60,338 nt of DNA from positions 1-60,338 of the forward strand of contig NZ_JAHZAX010000013.1 in assembly GCF_019423705.1 (NCBI RefSeq), given 5' to 3'. Below are positions 31,696 through 40,683 of the stretch, piece after piece; position 1 is the first letter of the stretch; the number at the start of each line of letters is the position of its first letter. Made by a program: the position numbers and the translations under genes. Source of the DNA: Ruminococcus sp. GTDB taxonomy: Bacteria > Bacillota > Clostridia > Oscillospirales > Ruminococcaceae. The notes beneath the pieces were generated by a model. That model did not search any database, had not been told where the DNA came from, and was given only the letters and a program-made list of their open reading frames with translations.

Positions 31696-33534
31696 TTACG
31701 CCGTCTGATCGAATTGTGAATTATAAAGCTCGCTGTAAAAGCCGCCCTGCGCCATAAGCTGATCGTGGCTGCCCTGCTCGATGATATCGCCGTCTTTCAT
31801 CACGAGGATAAGGTCGGCGTCACGGATAGTGGAAAGTCTGTGGGCGATGATAAAGCTTGTTCTGCCCTTCATAAGATTGTCCATTGCCTTTTGTATCATA
31901 ATCTCGGTTCGGGTATCGACAGATGAAGTCGCCTCGTCGAGAATGAGTATCTTGTTGTCCGCAAGGATAGCACGGGCGATAGTGAGAAGCTGCTTCTGAC
32001 CCTGTGAAACGTTGGAAGCTTCCTCGTTGAGCACCATATTATATCCACCCGGCAGGGTCTCGATAAAGTGGTGAACGTGGGCTGCCTTTGCGGCTGCGAT
32101 GACTTCCTCGTCCGTTGCGTCAAGTCTGCCGTAGCGGATATTCTCCATAATAGTGCCGTTGAATAGCCAAGTATCTTGAAGCACCATTCCGAAAGCTTCT
32201 CTAAGCTCGCTGCGGTCAAAGCTTGTGATATCATTGCCGTCAATGCTTATCTTTCCGCCGTTAAGATCATAAAAACGCATAAGCAGCTTGACCATTGTGG
32301 TCTTGCCTGCGCCTGTCGGACCGACTATCGCTATCTTTTGACCCTCTTTCACCTTTGCTGAAAAGTCGTGGATAATGATCTTATCGTCATTGTAACCGAA
32401 CTTAACGTGGTCGAACTCAACGTTTGCCTTTACGTCGCCAATAGATACAGATGCGTGGTTTTCAGCGGCCTGAGGCTCTTCATCCTCTTCGAGAAATTCA
32501 AATATTCTCTCAGCTGCCGCAGCGGTCGACTGTATCATTGAAGATACCTGTGCAAGCTGCTGGATAGGCTGTGTAAAGCTCTTTACATACTGGATAAATG
32601 ACTGGATATCGCCAACGGTTATCTTGCCTTCCATTGCAAGATATGCGCCGAAAACTGCCACGGCAACATAGCCGAGGTTGCCGACAAACTGCATAATAGG
32701 CATCATAATGCCCGAAATGAACTGCGATTTCCAAGCAGAAGTATAAAGCACGTTGTTCGCCTTATCGAAATCTGCAAGAACGGCCTGCTCACGGTTGAAA
32801 GCCTTTACAACGTTGTGTCCGCCATAGACCTCTTCAACCTGTCCGTTGACGTGGCCGAGATATTCCTGCTGATCGTGGAAATATTTCTGCGAATGTTTTA
32901 CCACAATGCCAACGATAACGCCCGAAAGGGGCACGATAACAAGTGCGATAAGTGTGAGCATCGGGCTAATGGTGAGCATCATGATCAGTATTCCGATAAC
33001 AGTCGTCACGGAGGTGATGAACTGCGTAATGGACTGGTTAAGGCTCATACCAAGGGTGTCGACGTCGTTTGTGACGTGTGAAAGCACCTCGCCGTGTGTG
33101 CGCTTGTCGAAATAATTCATCGGCATACGGTCTATCTTCTTTGAGATATCACGTCTGAGCTGGTAACAAACTTTCTGCGAAACGCTTGTCATAATAAAGC
33201 CCTGAATGAACTGGAAAAGCGCTGAAATAAGGTACATTCCCAGCAGGATAAGAAGTATCTTGCCTATCTTTGTGAAGTCGATACCGCCTGTGCCTGCTAT
33301 CTTGTCGACAAGTCCGTCAAAAAGTGCGTCCGTCGCCTTTGCAAGGACTTTCGGGCCTGCGATGGAGAATATCGTGCTGCCAATGGCGAATATCATAACC
33401 GCAAGGACGGCAAACTTAAAGTTTTTCATATACTTTATAAGCTTGCCAACAGAGCCCTTGAAGTCCTTTGCTTTCTCGCCTGCGCCCATTCCCATAGGGC
33501 CACGCCTTCTCATTGGTCTTGAAGCCTGTGCCAT
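31696..33534 (-). CDS. ABC exporter half-transporter, canonical ATPase subunit
   Basis: A 612-residue protein with a six-helix membrane domain (about 40-330) and a nucleotide-binding domain with Walker A GPTGAGKTT, signature VSQGQKQLLTIARA and Walker B ILILDEATSSVD carrying the catalytic Glu. The start is the ATG at 33534, with AAAGGAGGTG upstream. It begins right after the stop of the partner gene. Together with the partner (Asp in place of Glu) it fits a heterodimeric type IV exporter of the TM287/288 or BmrCD kind, often drug or peptide exporters. The SD-like signature VSQGQ rather than LSGGQ is common in this subfamily. Confidence 0.92.
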   Translation of the reverse strand: MAQASRPMRRRGPMGMGAGEKAKDFKGSVGKLIKYMKNFKFAVLAVMIFAIGSTIFSIAGPKVLAKATDALFDGLVDKIAGTGGIDFTKIGKILLILLGMYLISALFQFIQGFIMTSVSQKVCYQLRRDISKKIDRMPMNYFDKRTHGEVLSHVTNDVDTLGMSLNQSITQFITSVTTVIGILIMMLTISPMLTLIALVIVPLSGVIVGIVVKHSQKYFHDQQEYLGHVNGQVEEVYGGHNVVKAFNREQAVLADFDKANNVLYTSAWKSQFISGIMMPIMQFVGNLGYVAVAVFGAYLAMEGKITVGDIQSFIQYVKSFTQPIQQLAQVSSMIQSTAAAAERIFEFLEEDEEPQAAENHASVSIGDVKANVEFDHVKFGYNDDKIIIHDFSAKVKEGQKIAIVGPTGAGKTTMVKLLMRFYDLNGGKISIDGNDITSFDRSELREAFGMVLQDTWLFNGTIMENIRYGRLDATDEEVIAAAKAAHVHHFIETLPGGYNMVLNEEASNVSQGQKQLLTIARAILADNKILILDEATSSVDTRTEIMIQKAMDNLMKGRTSFIIAHRLSTIRDADLILVMKDGDIIEQGSHDQLMAQGGFYSELYNSQFDQTA

Positions 33535-33535
33535 T

Positions 33536-35860
33536 TTACAGCACCTCCTTTCCCTGCTCGAACTGCGCAGCTTGCGCAAGCTGTGCCTCGAACTCAGCCT
33601 CAGAAAGCTGAGACTTGACTATCTGCGTATAAACAGGACAATTCCTGATAAGTTCCATATGGGTGCCCTGTCCTGCGATCTTGCCCTCATCGAGGACGAT
33701 GATGTTGTCCGCATTCATAATGGTGACGATCCTCTGCGCCACGATAAGCACGGTGCAGTCCTTGATATTCTCGCCCAGCGCTTTTCTAAGCGTTACGTCC
33801 GTCTTGAAGTCAAGGGCTGAGAATGAGTCATCAAAGAGCAATATCTTCGGCTTCTTCGCAATAGCTCTTGCGATAGAAAGGCGCTGCTTCTGTCCGCCGG
33901 ATACGTTGGTACCACCCTGTGCTATGGGGCTGTCATACTTGTCGGGCTTTGCTTCGATGAACTCATCAGCCTGTGCGATCTGCGCCGCCTTAACAAGCTG
34001 TTCCATTGGTGCGCCCTCGCATCCGAAGGAAAGGTTCGACTTAACATCGCCCGAGAAAAGCACGCCCTTTTGCGGCACAAAGCCGATCGCTTCACGGAGA
34101 TTGTGCTGAGTATAGTCTCTTATATCTCTGCCGTCAATGGTTATCTTTCCGCCTGTAACGTCGTAAAAACGTGGGATAAGGTGGATAAGGGTAGATTTAC
34201 CGCTGCCCGTTGAACCGATTATCGCCGTGGTCTGACCGGGCTTTGCGACAAAGTCGATATCCTCGAGAACGTCCTTATCGGCGTTGTCATAATGGAAATC
34301 AACGTGTTCAAATCTTACCTCGCCCTTTTCGATTTTCACGTCGTCAGAAGCTTCATCGCTGTCAACGACTGAGGACTCAGTCGTGATTATCTCGTCAACT
34401 CTCTGCGCAGCAACGGAAGCTCTCGGCAGCATAACGGACATCATCGAAAGCATAAGGAAAGACATTATTATCATCATCGAATATGTGATGAATGCGATCA
34501 TACTGCCCACCTGAAGGTTGCCCATATCGATCTGCTTTGAAGCCACCCACACGATAAGGACGGAAATGGCGTTCATAATAAGCATCATAACAGGCATCAT
34601 AAATGTCATTACACGGTTGGTGAAGAGCATTGTTTTGGTAAGGTCTTTATTGGTGTCGTCAAAGCGCTGCTCCTCGTATTTCTCTCTTGAGAAAGCTCTT
34701 ATAACAGGCAGACCTGTCAATATCTCACGGGTGACGAGGTTGAGCTTATCCACCTTTGTCTGCATAATCCTGAACTTAGGCATCGCAACTTTCATAAGCA
34801 CGAATACCACCGCCAGCACCGCAATAATTGCCACGCCGATTATCCAAACCATACTTGTGTTTGTGCTGAGCACCTTCATGATACCGCCAACGCAGAGTAT
34901 CGGCGCATAAAGCACCATTCTGAGCATCATTGTGAGCACCATTTGTATCTGCTGGATATCGTTTGTGGAACGTGTTATCAGCGATGAAGTCGAGAACTTG
35001 TCTATCTCGGCATTTGAGAAGCTTATTACCTTTTTGAACACGCCTACACGCAGGTCAAGTCCAACGCCTGCGCCTATCTTTGCGGCAAGGTAGCAAATTG
35101 CGATAGTGCAAAGCATTATCACCGCAGCCATTGCCAGCATAAGTCCGCCCTCTTTGAAGAGGTAAGCTTTCTGCACGCCGTCGATATCAACGCCCATTGC
35201 AGGATATTCGCTCTTCCAAAACGCCTTTGCGGACTGTTCGATCATCGTATCTGACATTGCGCTGTATTTTTCTTCAACGCTCTTTCGCATTTCAACGCCG
35301 TCGATAGCGCCTGCCTTTATCATATCGAGGACGGTCATATCAGCCATTGCGGACATATCAATATCTGCGCTGTTTTCGCTGGCTTGTGCCGTATGTTCAG
35401 CATTTGCGCTGTCTGCGTCCGCCTGTCCCTGAGCCTGCGCCGCCATATCTTCGGGCTTCATTTGAAGTGCTGCCGAATATGTCAGCACGGCGCCGCCGAA
35501 AGCTTCGTCAAGATCGTCAAGTGTCTGCTTATCCTTGACGTCAAGCTCATAGACCTTTCCCTCGGGGGTACCGTCAGCAAGTGGGACATCGCAATCCTTT
35601 ATGCTGTCACGCAGCTTATAGCTATCCTCCACAAGCTTCTTTTCATCATCGCTCATAAAAAGCTCTATGCCCTCCAATGAGCTTTCGCTTATAACTTTCG
35701 GGCACACACGGTCGATACCGCTTTGCATTATGCCAGTATCGAGTATGTCCGCCGTGTAATCGGGCAGCGAAAGGTCACAATAGGCCTGCACGATAAGCAG
35801 GACAAATATGACCGCAACTCCGGCGGCATATTTTTTCAGGTACTTGAATATTTTACCCAT
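33536..35860 (-). CDS. ABC exporter half-transporter with degenerate ATPase site and large external loop
   Basis: A 774-residue protein. TM1 (about 10-30) is followed by an extracellular insertion of about 190 residues (45-230, acidic, with an Ala/Gln-rich stretch) before TM2 (about 238-260). The nucleotide-binding domain has Walker A GSTGSGKST and signature VSGGQKQRLSIARA. Its Walker B is ILLFDDSFSALD, with Asp replacing the catalytic Glu, as in TM287. It pairs with the following gene to form an asymmetric exporter. MarR-type regulator upstream. The insertion is larger than in the well-studied exporters. Confidence 0.9.
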   Translation of the reverse strand: MGKIFKYLKKYAAGVAVIFVLLIVQAYCDLSLPDYTADILDTGIMQSGIDRVCPKVISESSLEGIELFMSDDEKKLVEDSYKLRDSIKDCDVPLADGTPEGKVYELDVKDKQTLDDLDEAFGGAVLTYSAALQMKPEDMAAQAQGQADADSANAEHTAQASENSADIDMSAMADMTVLDMIKAGAIDGVEMRKSVEEKYSAMSDTMIEQSAKAFWKSEYPAMGVDIDGVQKAYLFKEGGLMLAMAAVIMLCTIAICYLAAKIGAGVGLDLRVGVFKKVISFSNAEIDKFSTSSLITRSTNDIQQIQMVLTMMLRMVLYAPILCVGGIMKVLSTNTSMVWIIGVAIIAVLAVVFVLMKVAMPKFRIMQTKVDKLNLVTREILTGLPVIRAFSREKYEEQRFDDTNKDLTKTMLFTNRVMTFMMPVMMLIMNAISVLIVWVASKQIDMGNLQVGSMIAFITYSMMIIMSFLMLSMMSVMLPRASVAAQRVDEIITTESSVVDSDEASDDVKIEKGEVRFEHVDFHYDNADKDVLEDIDFVAKPGQTTAIIGSTGSGKSTLIHLIPRFYDVTGGKITIDGRDIRDYTQHNLREAIGFVPQKGVLFSGDVKSNLSFGCEGAPMEQLVKAAQIAQADEFIEAKPDKYDSPIAQGGTNVSGGQKQRLSIARAIAKKPKILLFDDSFSALDFKTDVTLRKALGENIKDCTVLIVAQRIVTIMNADNIIVLDEGKIAGQGTHMELIRNCPVYTQIVKSQLSEAEFEAQLAQAAQFEQGKEVL

Positions 35861-35893
35861 TACTCATTTTACCTAGCCTTTCCAGTTTGTTTT

Positions 35894-36367
35894 TCAAACA
35901 AACTTTTGCTTTTCCTCTTTCGCTATCTCAACAAGCTCTTCTGCAAGGTCGAGATACTGTTTTGTTTTTTTCTCGCCGAAGCGTTCAAAAACTCTGTCAA
36001 CGAACTTCTTATAGGAACGCATTGCCTCTTTCCACTTCTCAAAGCCCTCTTCCGTCAGGCAGACCTTTACGCCACGCCTGTCGCCCTCGTCGGTATAGCG
36101 TGTAACTATGCCACGCTTTTCAAGGCTCGTGATAGTTTTTGTCGCCATTGCCGGCGAGACGTTCATTCCTGCGGAGATATATTTCATTGACACGCCTTTG
36201 CCCACAGGGCTTTCCTTGCAGGCCATTCCCACGGTTATCATTATTATTCTTGACACAGCAAAAAATTCGCTGTCGCTAAAAACATTCTGCATTTTATAAA
36301 ACTTTACATTTTTGAGCCGTGCGTGAAAAGACATAAACCGCTCCGCTATGCTCTGCTCTTCTGCCAT
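35894..36367 (-). CDS. MarR-family transcriptional regulator
   Basis: A 157-residue winged-helix protein. The HTH is at about 60-95 (GVSMKYISAGMNVSPAMATKTITSLEKRG) and the wing GDRRGVKVCLTEEG follows, with helical dimerisation ends. It is first in the operon with the ABC exporter genes (33 nt gap), and two direct repeats lie in its own promoter region. It therefore probably represses itself and the exporter until a ligand binds. AAAGGTGG precedes the ATG. Confidence 0.9.
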   Translation of the reverse strand: MAEEQSIAERFMSFHARLKNVKFYKMQNVFSDSEFFAVSRIIMITVGMACKESPVGKGVSMKYISAGMNVSPAMATKTITSLEKRGIVTRYTDEGDRRGVKVCLTEEGFEKWKEAMRSYKKFVDRVFERFGEKKTKQYLDLAEELVEIAKEEKQKFV

Positions 36368-36386
36368 TTATTTCACCACCTTTAAT

Positions 36387-36416
36387 TTTCACTCGGTTAA
36401 TATTTCACTCGGTAAA
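36387..36416. promoter_or_regulatory. Candidate MarR operator (two direct repeats)
   Basis: TTTCACTCGGTTAA (36387-36400) and TTTCACTCGGTAAA (36403-36416) are 12/14 identical with a 16-bp period. They lie just downstream of the -10 element, where a repressor would block transcription. Confidence 0.65.
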
Positions 36417-36425
36417 CTAAATAAA

Positions 36426-36454
36426 ATTATAACACACGCACCCTGCTATGTCAA
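36426..36454 (-). promoter_or_regulatory. Promoter of the marR-ABC operon
   Basis: Minus strand TTGACA (36449-36454), 17-bp spacer, TATAAT (36426-36431); full consensus. Confidence 0.88.
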
Positions 36455-36541
36455 CGATATTTTTCACAAATATGCACAAAGAACTGTTACTGGCATTAGC
36501 GATATTGTCATAAAGAAAACCTTATAAATTTCTTAACTTCA

Positions 36542-36570
36542 TTGCAATGGGATTCAAAACGTGCTATAAT
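36542..36570 (+). promoter_or_regulatory. Promoter of the lipoprotein pair
   Basis: TTGCAA (36542-36547), 17-bp spacer, TATAAT (36565-36570). Confidence 0.65.
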
Positions 36571-36646
36571 AATAATCGACAAAGGGTGACTTTGTACAAA
36601 TTCAAATTTCAAAACAAAACAGACAGAAGAGAGGACAAAAGAGATC

Positions 36647-37180
36647 ATGATGTTGAGATTTTTGTGTCTTGCCACCTCAGTGATAACATTTTTTACAATG
36701 TTTGGCTGCGGCAGCGTTGACACAGATGAAAGCTCCGAGGGCGATGTTTCACAGGCGCAAGCGCAGTCCCAGACGGGTTCTGACGCTCAAAGCGGCTCTG
36801 CAAAGGATATCCTTTCGCAGATCAATGACGACAACCTCACCGCTTCGGCATATTATGGCGATGATACATACACAAAAAATGCCGAAAAGCTTTACGGCAT
36901 TGCTGCCGATGACATTGCGGACGGCGGAATAATCTACGCCGCTGATGGTGGACTTGCGGACGAGGTGTCGATCATCAAGTTGGCGGACGGGTCAAGCGCG
37001 CAATCTGCGCTTTCAAGTCGAGTTGATTACAGGCTCAATCAGTTCGAGAATTACAAGCCCGAGGAAACCAAAAAGATAGAAGCCGCCCAGATATTTCAGG
37101 CCGGCGATTACTGGGTGCTCGTGATATCGGACAATGCACAGGATATTTCAGACAAAATAAAGACATTAGCAGGTGAATAA
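36647..37180 (+). CDS. DUF4358-type lipoprotein
   Basis: A 177-residue exported protein. The signal peptide ends in a lipobox-like FTMFGC with Cys21. A Ser/Gln/Ala-rich linker follows, then a domain with YGIAADDIADGGIIYAADGGLADEV and a C-terminal ISDNAQDISDKIKTL. This matches the DUF4358 pattern common in clostridial lipoproteins of unknown function. It is translated just ahead of the transglutaminase-like lipoprotein. The ribosome site AGAGAGGA is some distance from the ATG. Confidence 0.75.
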   Translation: MMLRFLCLATSVITFFTMFGCGSVDTDESSEGDVSQAQAQSQTGSDAQSGSAKDILSQINDDNLTASAYYGDDTYTKNAEKLYGIAADDIADGGIIYAADGGLADEVSIIKLADGSSAQSALSSRVDYRLNQFENYKPEETKKIEAAQIFQAGDYWVLVISDNAQDISDKIKTLAGE

Positions 37181-37182
37181 AA

Positions 37183-38439
37183 TTGGCAATGACTAGGACA
37201 ACAAAAATGAACAAGAACAACGGAAAAAAGAAAGCTATAATTTTTGCACTTTGCGTGGCTTGCCTTTCAACAAGCTTTGCAGGCTGCTCAAAGGCTTCAA
37301 AGACTGACACCAAAGGAACTTCAAAAAGCGTTTCGACCTCTGCGAAAGACTCTGACGATTCGGACAGCTCTGATCTCAGCCAGCAGGTGAAAGATCTTCA
37401 AGGACAGCTGGATGATCTCAAAACACAGCTTCAAAACACTTTCGGCGAAGATCTTTTCAATGGTGACGGCGATATCACAGACATAAGCGGCGATGTTCAC
37501 GAAATTTATGACGACACGGCGGTGGTAGAGGCTTACAAGTCTGGGGACGATTCAAAGCTCACCGATGACAAGGACAAATATATCCTCAAAGAGCTCAAAA
37601 AGGCGGTTTCCGAGATAATCAAGGACGGAATGAGCGATTACGACAAGGAAAAGGCCGTTTACGATTATGTTTTCAGCGGCACGCATTTCAATGACGATTC
37701 CCTTTCAGCTATCGTTGACGAGGACAGCGACAAGTATTCCCACACGCCTTACGGATTTTTCCACGATCACAGCACTATCTGCGTCGGCAACGCCACCACG
37801 ATCAAGCTTTTCCTTGACGTTCTTGGAATCGACAGCAAGATAATCCACTCCACCGAACAGGGCGAGCACGCTTGGAACGTTGTTCAGATAGACGGCAAAT
37901 GGTATCACGTTGACGTGACCTTTGATGGCGGCGACGAGACCCCCGACTACGCATATTTCAACGTGCCCGACTCGGTCAAGGACGACGGTTCTTATCCTTG
38001 GAACAAGAGCGATTTCCCTGCCTGCACCTCAACGGACAAGTGCCTTATCTGCGAAAATGCAAAGAAGCTTTCCGACATTTACGCATTGCCCGGCGAGCTG
38101 AAAAAGCTTATCTCTGAGGGCGAAGGTTCGGCATATTACTACATCGAAGTGCCCGAGGGCGTTGACACAAGCAGCGTTTCGGAGCAGCTCACCGACGTTA
38201 TGGAAAATCTTATCTCAAACGTTGCAAACATCAGCACGTCGTCAGTTATCATCACAGAGGACGGCAAAAAGGCTTGCTTTGGCGTGACCTACACCGACTA
38301 TTCAGATTACGACATAAGCGATGATGATGAAAATGTTCTCGGCATTGATTACAGTAAGCTTGCCGACGAACTGAAAGATCAGCTTGGCTCAAATTATGTG
38401 GGTAATGCTGGCGGGTTAAATGGTATGGTCAATTTTTGA
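37183..38439 (+). CDS. Transglutaminase-like lipoprotein
   Basis: A 418-residue protein with a basic N-terminus, signal peptide and lipobox STSFAGC. A coiled-coil-like stretch (LSQQVKDLQGQLDDLKTQL) precedes a transglutaminase/protease-like domain with the triad Cys (STICVGNA), His (GEHAWN) and Asp (YHVDVTFD). It probably acts on the cell surface in peptide or wall cleavage or cross-linking. The start is uncertain. A TTG at 37183 has AGGTGA 6 nt upstream, inside the end of the previous gene, while ATGs at 37189 and 37207 lie further in. Coupled to the DUF4358 gene. Confidence 0.82.
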   Translation: MAMTRTTKMNKNNGKKKAIIFALCVACLSTSFAGCSKASKTDTKGTSKSVSTSAKDSDDSDSSDLSQQVKDLQGQLDDLKTQLQNTFGEDLFNGDGDITDISGDVHEIYDDTAVVEAYKSGDDSKLTDDKDKYILKELKKAVSEIIKDGMSDYDKEKAVYDYVFSGTHFNDDSLSAIVDEDSDKYSHTPYGFFHDHSTICVGNATTIKLFLDVLGIDSKIIHSTEQGEHAWNVVQIDGKWYHVDVTFDGGDETPDYAYFNVPDSVKDDGSYPWNKSDFPACTSTDKCLICENAKKLSDIYALPGELKKLISEGEGSAYYYIEVPEGVDTSSVSEQLTDVMENLISNVANISTSSVIITEDGKKACFGVTYTDYSDYDISDDDENVLGIDYSKLADELKDQLGSNYVGNAGGLNGMVNF

Positions 38440-38480
38440 TGGTAAACTTGGGCTGAAATAAAATTGCATATTACATAAAG

Positions 38481-38512
38481 AAAAAGCGGTTGAATTATCA
38501 GCCGCTTTTTTG
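38481..38512 (+). terminator. Terminator of the lipoprotein pair
   Basis: AAAAAGCGG/CCGCTTTTT arms (38481-38489 and 38502-38510) with inner TGA/TCA pairing. Confidence 0.88.
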
Positions 38513-38529
38513 TGTCTAATAAAGCCAAA

Positions 38530-38556
38530 GGACGAGCAGTATAAAACTGTTCGTCC
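38530..38556 (+). repeat. Hairpin in the gap before cysK
   Basis: GGACGAGCAGT pairs with ACTGTTCGTCC across a 5-nt loop, with one G-U on the plus strand, followed by CATGACTTTTT. It could be a second terminator. The gap 38440-38685 holds no supported gene; a minus-strand frame of 87 codons through it overlaps the lipoprotein gene and the terminator. Confidence 0.4.
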
Positions 38557-38685
38557 CATGACTTTTTATATCGGATTTGATCGAAGAAAGCTTTGTAAAG
38601 TTTGTTGCGTTCGGAGTCACCATTCAGAAAACTGACTTGCTGCCCCTTTCCGATCATATCTTGAATTCTTTATGTTGCGTGATAA

Positions 38686-39618
38686 TTAGCTCTCAAAGAG
38701 TGCTGTTGAGAGATATCTCTCACCTGTGTCTGGGAGAAGAGCTACGATAGTCTTGCCCTTGTTCTCTGGTCTCTTGGAAAGAATTTCAGCAGCCTTGAGC
38801 GCAGCGCCGGAAGAGATACCAACGAGGATACCCTCTGTCTTTGCGAACTTGTTGCCTGTCTTGAATGCGTCCTCATTCTCGATAGGAAGGATCTCGTCAT
38901 AAACCTTTGTGTCGAGAACATCTGGAACGAAGCCAGCGCCGATACCCTGAATCTTGTGCGGACCAGCCTTGCCCTGTGAAAGTACAGGTGAAGTTGCAGG
39001 CTCAACAGCAACGATCTTAACGTTAGGGTTCTTGGACTTGAGATACTGACCAACGCCTGTTACAGTTCCGCCTGTGCCAACGCCTGCGATGAAGATATCT
39101 ACCTTTCCGTCTGTGTCGTCCCAAATCTCAGGACCTGTTGTTGCAAAGTGAGCAGCCGGGTTAGCTGGGTTTACGAACTGACCGAGGATAACTGCGTTCT
39201 CAATCTCGCCCTTGAGCTCGTCAGCCTTCTTGATTGCGCCTGTCATACCCTTTGCGCCCTCTGTAAGAACGATCTCTGCACCGTATGCATTGAGAAGATT
39301 TCTTCTCTCGATACTCATGGTCTCTGGCATTGTAAGGATAACCTTGTAACCTTTTGATACGCCGACAGCCGCAAGACCGATACCTGTATTGCCGGAAGTT
39401 GGCTCGATGATAGTTGCGCCCTTCTTGAGCACGCCCTTCTTTTCAGCCTCTTCGATCATTGCAAGCGCAACTCTGTCCTTTACGCTTCCTGCTGGGTTGA
39501 AGTATTCAAGCTTTGCTAGGATAGTCGCCTCAGCCTCAACAGCCTTTTCAAAATTAACAGCTTCGATTATTGGAGTTTTGCCGATAAGCTCCGAAACGCC
39601 CTTGTAGATCTTTGACAT
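38686..39618 (-). CDS. cysK: Cysteine synthase A
   Basis: A 310-residue PLP enzyme making cysteine from O-acetylserine and sulfide. The PLP lysine is in NPAGSVKDR, substrate loop TSGNTGIGLA follows, and the phosphate-binding GVGTGGTVTG lies further along. The start is the ATG at 39618, with GGAGG 10 nt upstream; a longer frame to 39666 has no ribosome site. It is a single gene with a strong promoter overlapped by a small inverted repeat. Confidence 0.96.
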   Translation of the reverse strand: MSKIYKGVSELIGKTPIIEAVNFEKAVEAEATILAKLEYFNPAGSVKDRVALAMIEEAEKKGVLKKGATIIEPTSGNTGIGLAAVGVSKGYKVILTMPETMSIERRNLLNAYGAEIVLTEGAKGMTGAIKKADELKGEIENAVILGQFVNPANPAAHFATTGPEIWDDTDGKVDIFIAGVGTGGTVTGVGQYLKSKNPNVKIVAVEPATSPVLSQGKAGPHKIQGIGAGFVPDVLDTKVYDEILPIENEDAFKTGNKFAKTEGILVGISSGAALKAAEILSKRPENKGKTIVALLPDTGERYLSTALFES

Positions 39619-39736
39619 TGTGATCAACCTCCAAATATAAAAACTTATTTTCAGCGCTTTCGCCACGACACCAAAATACCGATATAAAAATTTGCGCCGT
39701 CAACTTTTTGTACGCTGTGTTATTTTCTATGATTAT

Positions 39737-39765
39737 AATATATCACTTTATTCCTACTATGTCAA
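39737..39765 (-). promoter_or_regulatory. Promoter of cysK
   Basis: Minus strand TTGACA (39760-39765), 17-bp spacer, TATATT (39737-39742). Confidence 0.8.
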
Positions 39766-39772
39766 TGGGAAT
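39750..39772. promoter_or_regulatory. Possible cysteine-regulon operator
   Basis: An inverted repeat ATTCC...GGAAT with 13 nt between covers the -35 element and part of the spacer of the cysK promoter. The placement fits a repressor such as an Rrf2/CymR-type protein, but the site is short. Confidence 0.3.
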
Positions 39773-39836
39773 AATATGCTTTCTATCTTTTGCACAACAG
39801 AATTTATTTTTCCACTCTTATAATATACAATTTGCA

Positions 39837-40544
39837 CTAAAAATCATACTCTGTGATACAATAAGCCTTGCCATTTTCATCACAAAGCTGAACAAAATAA
39901 GCGTTGCCCTGTGAGCTTATGAGCGTCTTGACCTGCTCGCCACGCTTGACGGGCTTCTTGTATTCAATGCGTATGCGCTTGACTGCGGTCTCATTATCAA
40001 CAAATTCGTCTGTGATATCAAGATAGCGTGCATTGTTGACGTGCTTGTTCATATCTATATGGCACTTTGATATCTGCACATCTGGTATCTCTGTTTCAAT
40101 GCTGTCAGGCAGAGAGATTTTTCTCGGCAGATATTCCATATCAAATTTCGGGTAAAGCTTCACCCTGTCAACAAGCTCCTGCGGTACTTTTATTGGGCGC
40201 TGGGTAGCGTTATCCATAAACGCTCCCGAAGCGATGGACGCAATGCAAGGCTTGCCGTCACCGCCGAAAATTATGGTGTTACGAAAGCCGTACATACGCT
40301 TTAGCTCATAAGTCCAAGTCTTGACGGTGAGCTGTTCCATATATTCGGGGCGGCGGTAAAAGTCTATCTGCCGTGACACAAGGAACATCACGCAGTTTTC
40401 CTCCTCGAAAAATGGCGCCATAACGGGGTGGGTGTCAAGGTGTATTATGGAGCAGTCCTGCAAAAAGTCCACAATTGCGCTGTTTTTTATAACACCGTCT
40501 CTGCCGATATTGCTGCAATTGACGGTTCGTTTCATTTGGTACAT
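39837..40544 (-). CDS. Acyl-ACP thioesterase
   Basis: A 235-residue double hot-dog protein of the FatA-like family (PF01643). It releases free fatty acids from acyl carrier protein. The N-terminal hot dog carries LQDCSIIHLD and the C-terminal one HIDMNKHVNNARYLD, where Asn/His residues match the family active site. GGAGG precedes the ATG. It has its own promoter and is separated from ptsI by a terminator. Confidence 0.88.
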   Translation of the reverse strand: MYQMKRTVNCSNIGRDGVIKNSAIVDFLQDCSIIHLDTHPVMAPFFEEENCVMFLVSRQIDFYRRPEYMEQLTVKTWTYELKRMYGFRNTIIFGGDGKPCIASIASGAFMDNATQRPIKVPQELVDRVKLYPKFDMEYLPRKISLPDSIETEIPDVQISKCHIDMNKHVNNARYLDITDEFVDNETAVKRIRIEYKKPVKRGEQVKTLISSQGNAYFVQLCDENGKAYCITEYDF

Positions 40545-40589
40545 TTTTATGCCTCCGATCTCTATGTCATTTGATTATATCATAATACA

Positions 40590-40618
40590 ATTATACACCA
40601 CGCCGAAATCAATTGCAA
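40590..40618 (-). promoter_or_regulatory. Promoter of the thioesterase gene
   Basis: Minus strand TTGCAA (40613-40618), 17-bp spacer, TATAAT (40590-40595). Confidence 0.7.
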
Positions 40619-40630
40619 GCAGCCCAAAGT

Positions 40631-40669
40631 AAAAAAGCCCTGCGCACGCAATTTTGCATACGCAGGACT
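40631..40669 (-). terminator. Terminator of the glucose PTS operon
   Basis: Minus strand AGTCCTGCG/CGCAGGGCT (9-bp, one G-U), followed by T6, after ptsI. Confidence 0.88.
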
Positions 40670-40683
40670 GAAAAATCCAATAT

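Noticed and set aside
38394..38657. Minus-strand frame of 87 codons between the transglutaminase gene and cysK
   Set aside because: It overlaps the end of the lipoprotein gene and its terminator, has a poor ribosome site and no recognised family.
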